A stretch of DNA of 7,192 bases from Planctomycetota bacterium (lineage in GTDB: Bacteria; Planctomycetota; Planctomycetia; Pirellulales; Lacipirellulaceae): assembly GCA_022615465.1 (NCBI GenBank), contig JAKEGR010000396.1, forward strand, positions 1 through 7,192, given 5' to 3'. The position numbers were made by a program, and so were the translations under genes. The first letter of the stretch is position 1. Every line of letters begins with the position of its first letter. Shown in pieces: positions 5,529-7,192 of this stretch. The notes under the pieces are model-generated. The model was not told where the DNA came from, ran no database searches, and was given only the letters and a program-made list of their open reading frames with translations.

Positions 5529-7192
5529 CTACTCGGATCCGCCGGCTTTTGATTTGCGGGCTTTTTTGGCCGTCTTAGCGGTGCGGCGCTTTGTTGCTGA
5601 TTTCTTCGGCGCTGCCGTCGCCTTGACGGCCTTTTTCTTGGCCAACTTGCGTTTCGACGGTCCCGCCGCTGCGCGGGCCGCCAAGAGGCCCAATGCTTCG
5701 TCGAGAGTCAACTCCTCTATGGCCGTGCCTTTGGGCAGCGACGCATTGGTTTGGCCATCGGTCACGTACGGCCCGTAACGTCCGTCCAGAAGTTGCACTT
5801 TCTGGCCAGTGACGGGCGAAACGTCGAATTCCTTGAGCGGTTCTTTCTTTGTCGCTGTTCGGCCGCGGCCGTGTGTTTTTGGCTGGGCCAGGAGTTCGAC
5901 GGCTTGTTCGAGCGTCACATCGAGCGGAGAAATATCGGCGGGCAGCGACCTCGTTTCGTCGCCACACTTCACGTAGGGTCCGAACCGGCCATTGTAGGCC
6001 ATCACGGGCGCGCCCTGGTGGGGATGATTGCCCAGATTGCGCGGCAGTGTCAGTAACTTGATCGCTGCTTCGAGATCAATCTCCTCCGGCATCATTCCCT
6101 TGAGGAGCGAAGCATTTTGCGGCTTCTCGTCGTCGTCGGGGGTGCCTCGCTGCACGTAGGGGCCGAAGCGGCCAACTTTCAAGTACACTGGCCTGTCGGT
6201 CTCTGGGCAAGTTCCCAGCGGTTCTTCTCCCAGTTTTGCCTGGTCGAGCAGCTTGAGAGCAACCTGCAGGACCACTTCGTCAGGGGGCGTCTCCTCTGGC
6301 AGCGATGCCGTTCGATCGCCTTGCTCAATAAACGGTGAATAGCGGCCGACACGGACATATACCGGCTCGCCGCCTTCGGGCGTGCCGATCCAAATGCGGC
6401 TGATGTCGCGGGCGTCGATTTCCGCGCTTTTGTTCTCGAGTTGCGGCTTGAGGCCCGGCGAGTCATTGCCGAAGTAAAAATCACTCAGATAGTCAACGTA
6501 CTGACGCTCGCCGCGGCTGATGGCATCGAGGTCGTCTTCCATCTGGGCCGTGAACTGGTAGTCGACCAAACTGGCTAAGTGCTTTTCGAGTAATTGCACA
6601 ACTGAGAAAGCGACCCAGGTTGGCACGAGCGCGCCGCCTTTCTTGAACACGTAGTTGCGCGCCTGGATCGTGTCGATAATCGAGGCATACGTGCTCGGCC
6701 GGCCGATCCCTTTCTCCTCCAGCGCCTTGGTGAGCGCCGCTTCGCTGTAGCGGCTTGGGGGCTGCGTGGTGTGCTCTTTGGCCGACATATCGACGCACCG
6801 CACGGCCTCGCCCACTTCCGCGCTGGGCAATAGTGTTTCCTGGTCGGCCAATTCGGCCTCCGGGTCGTCGCTCCCTTCGACATACGCCCGCAGATAGCCA
6901 GGGAAGTCGATTGTTTTGCCACTGACCTGGAAGACACACCCCTCGCCCTCGATGGTGATCGTGATCCGCCGGCCTCGGGCGTCGGCCATCTGGCTGGCGA
7001 TCGTGCGTTTCCAGATCATTTCAAACAGTTTGTAGTCATCGGTGCCGAGCGCGTCACGCAGTACCTTCGGCAGTTCGAACGGATGGCCGGCCGGCCGGAT
7101 GGCCTCGTGCGCCTCTTGCGCGTTCTTGACTTTCGACTTGTACACCCGCGGCTCGCGCGAAAGGAAATTTTGGCCGTATTCTTCGGCCACCA
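5529..7192 (-). CDS. topA: DNA topoisomerase I (type IA), C-terminal part, 5' end off right edge
   Basis: TopA relaxes negatively supercoiled DNA by single-strand passage. About 554 codons are present and the frame stays open through the right edge; the apparent start at 7190 is an internal GTG valine. Counting from there, PRVYKSKVKNAQEAHEAIRP (14-33) and the TQPPSRYSEAALTKALEEKG block continuing through GIGRPSTYA (142-169) are hallmark type IA core motifs. The TOPRIM domain and the active-site tyrosine motif lie outside the window. After the core come four Toprim_C_rpt-like repeats centred on GRYSPFI, GRFGPYV, GRFGPYV and GRYGPYV (about 275-504), then a Lys/Ala/Arg tail of 43 residues (511-553). 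There are no four-cysteine zinc ribbons; the few cysteines (85, 132, 328, 409) are scattered. This matches the topA layout of actinobacteria and planctomycetes rather than E. coli. The stop is TAG at 5529-5531. Confidence 0.96.
   Translation of the reverse strand, partial: VAEEYGQNFLSREPRVYKSKVKNAQEAHEAIRPAGHPFELPKVLRDALGTDDYKLFEMIWKRTIASQMADARGRRITITIEGEGCVFQVSGKTIDFPGYLRAYVEGSDDPEAELADQETLLPSAEVGEAVRCVDMSAKEHTTQPPSRYSEAALTKALEEKGIGRPSTYASIIDTIQARNYVFKKGGALVPTWVAFSVVQLLEKHLASLVDYQFTAQMEDDLDAISRGERQYVDYLSDFYFGNDSPGLKPQLENKSAEIDARDISRIWIGTPEGGEPVYVRVGRYSPFIEQGDRTASLPEETPPDEVVLQVALKLLDQAKLGEEPLGTCPETDRPVYLKVGRFGPYVQRGTPDDDEKPQNASLLKGMMPEEIDLEAAIKLLTLPRNLGNHPHQGAPVMAYNGRFGPYVKCGDETRSLPADISPLDVTLEQAVELLAQPKTHGRGRTATKKEPLKEFDVSPVTGQKVQLLDGRYGPYVTDGQTNASLPKGTAIEELTLDEALGLLAARAAAGPSKRKLAKKKAVKATAAPKKSATKRRTAKTAKKARKSKAGGSE
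5679..6368 (-). repeat. Four Toprim_C_rpt-like repeats within topA
   Basis: The repeats lie at about 6243-6368, 6045-6194, 5886-6014 and 5679-5807. Each begins with a short strand, then GR[FY][GS]P[FY][VI], a loop with ASLP, ASLL or RSLP, and a helix ending in a doubled leucine (ALKLL, AIKLL, AVELL, ALGLL). Repeat 2 has an acidic insertion (PDDDEKPQ). These repeats replace zinc ribbons as DNA-binding modules in many TopA proteins. They are diverged at the DNA level, so this is a protein repeat and not a recent tandem duplication. Confidence 0.8.

Overview
The window looks like a chromosomal segment of a GC-rich planctomycete, probably close to the Pirellulales. This is inferred from the mix of features: exported proteins of planctomycete type, a HEAT-like repeat protein behind a signal peptide, a type IA topoisomerase with a lysine-rich tail, high GC at third codon positions, and several genes with weak or no Shine-Dalgarno (SD) site. 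There is no rRNA, tRNA, CRISPR array or insertion sequence, and no recognised mobile-element gene.

Layout from left to right. (1) At 1-501 on the minus strand is the 5' part of an exported HEAT-like repeat protein that runs off the left edge. The plus-strand ORFs over it are shadows. (2) 502-1004 is a divergent, gene-free region. It holds a sigma70-like promoter candidate, a strong intrinsic terminator and several predicted hairpins, the last covering the SD of the next gene. (3) The plus-strand block 1005-4285 holds a plant-type cystathionine gamma-synthase-like PLP enzyme (metB), an unrecognised four-helix membrane protein, holo-ACP synthase (acpS) and a secreted alpha/beta hydrolase. The gaps are 95, 59 and 13 nt, so acpS and the hydrolase are very probably co-transcribed and the others may be. 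(4) The hydrolase reading frame ends inside a short relic of a second acpS copy, 4257-4304. (5) The minus-strand block 7192-4331 holds the C-terminal two thirds or so of topA, then an exported DUF4434-like protein with a TIM-barrel glycosidase look. It converges on the hydrolase.

The genes do not form one pathway. They cover sulfur amino acid synthesis (metB), lipid carrier activation (acpS), DNA topology (topA), and exported proteins that may act on polymers or esters (hydrolase, DUF4434-like). The points most worth a second look are the layered RNA structure in the metB leader and the acpS relic at the hydrolase 3' end. No defence or otherwise clearly new multi-gene system is visible.
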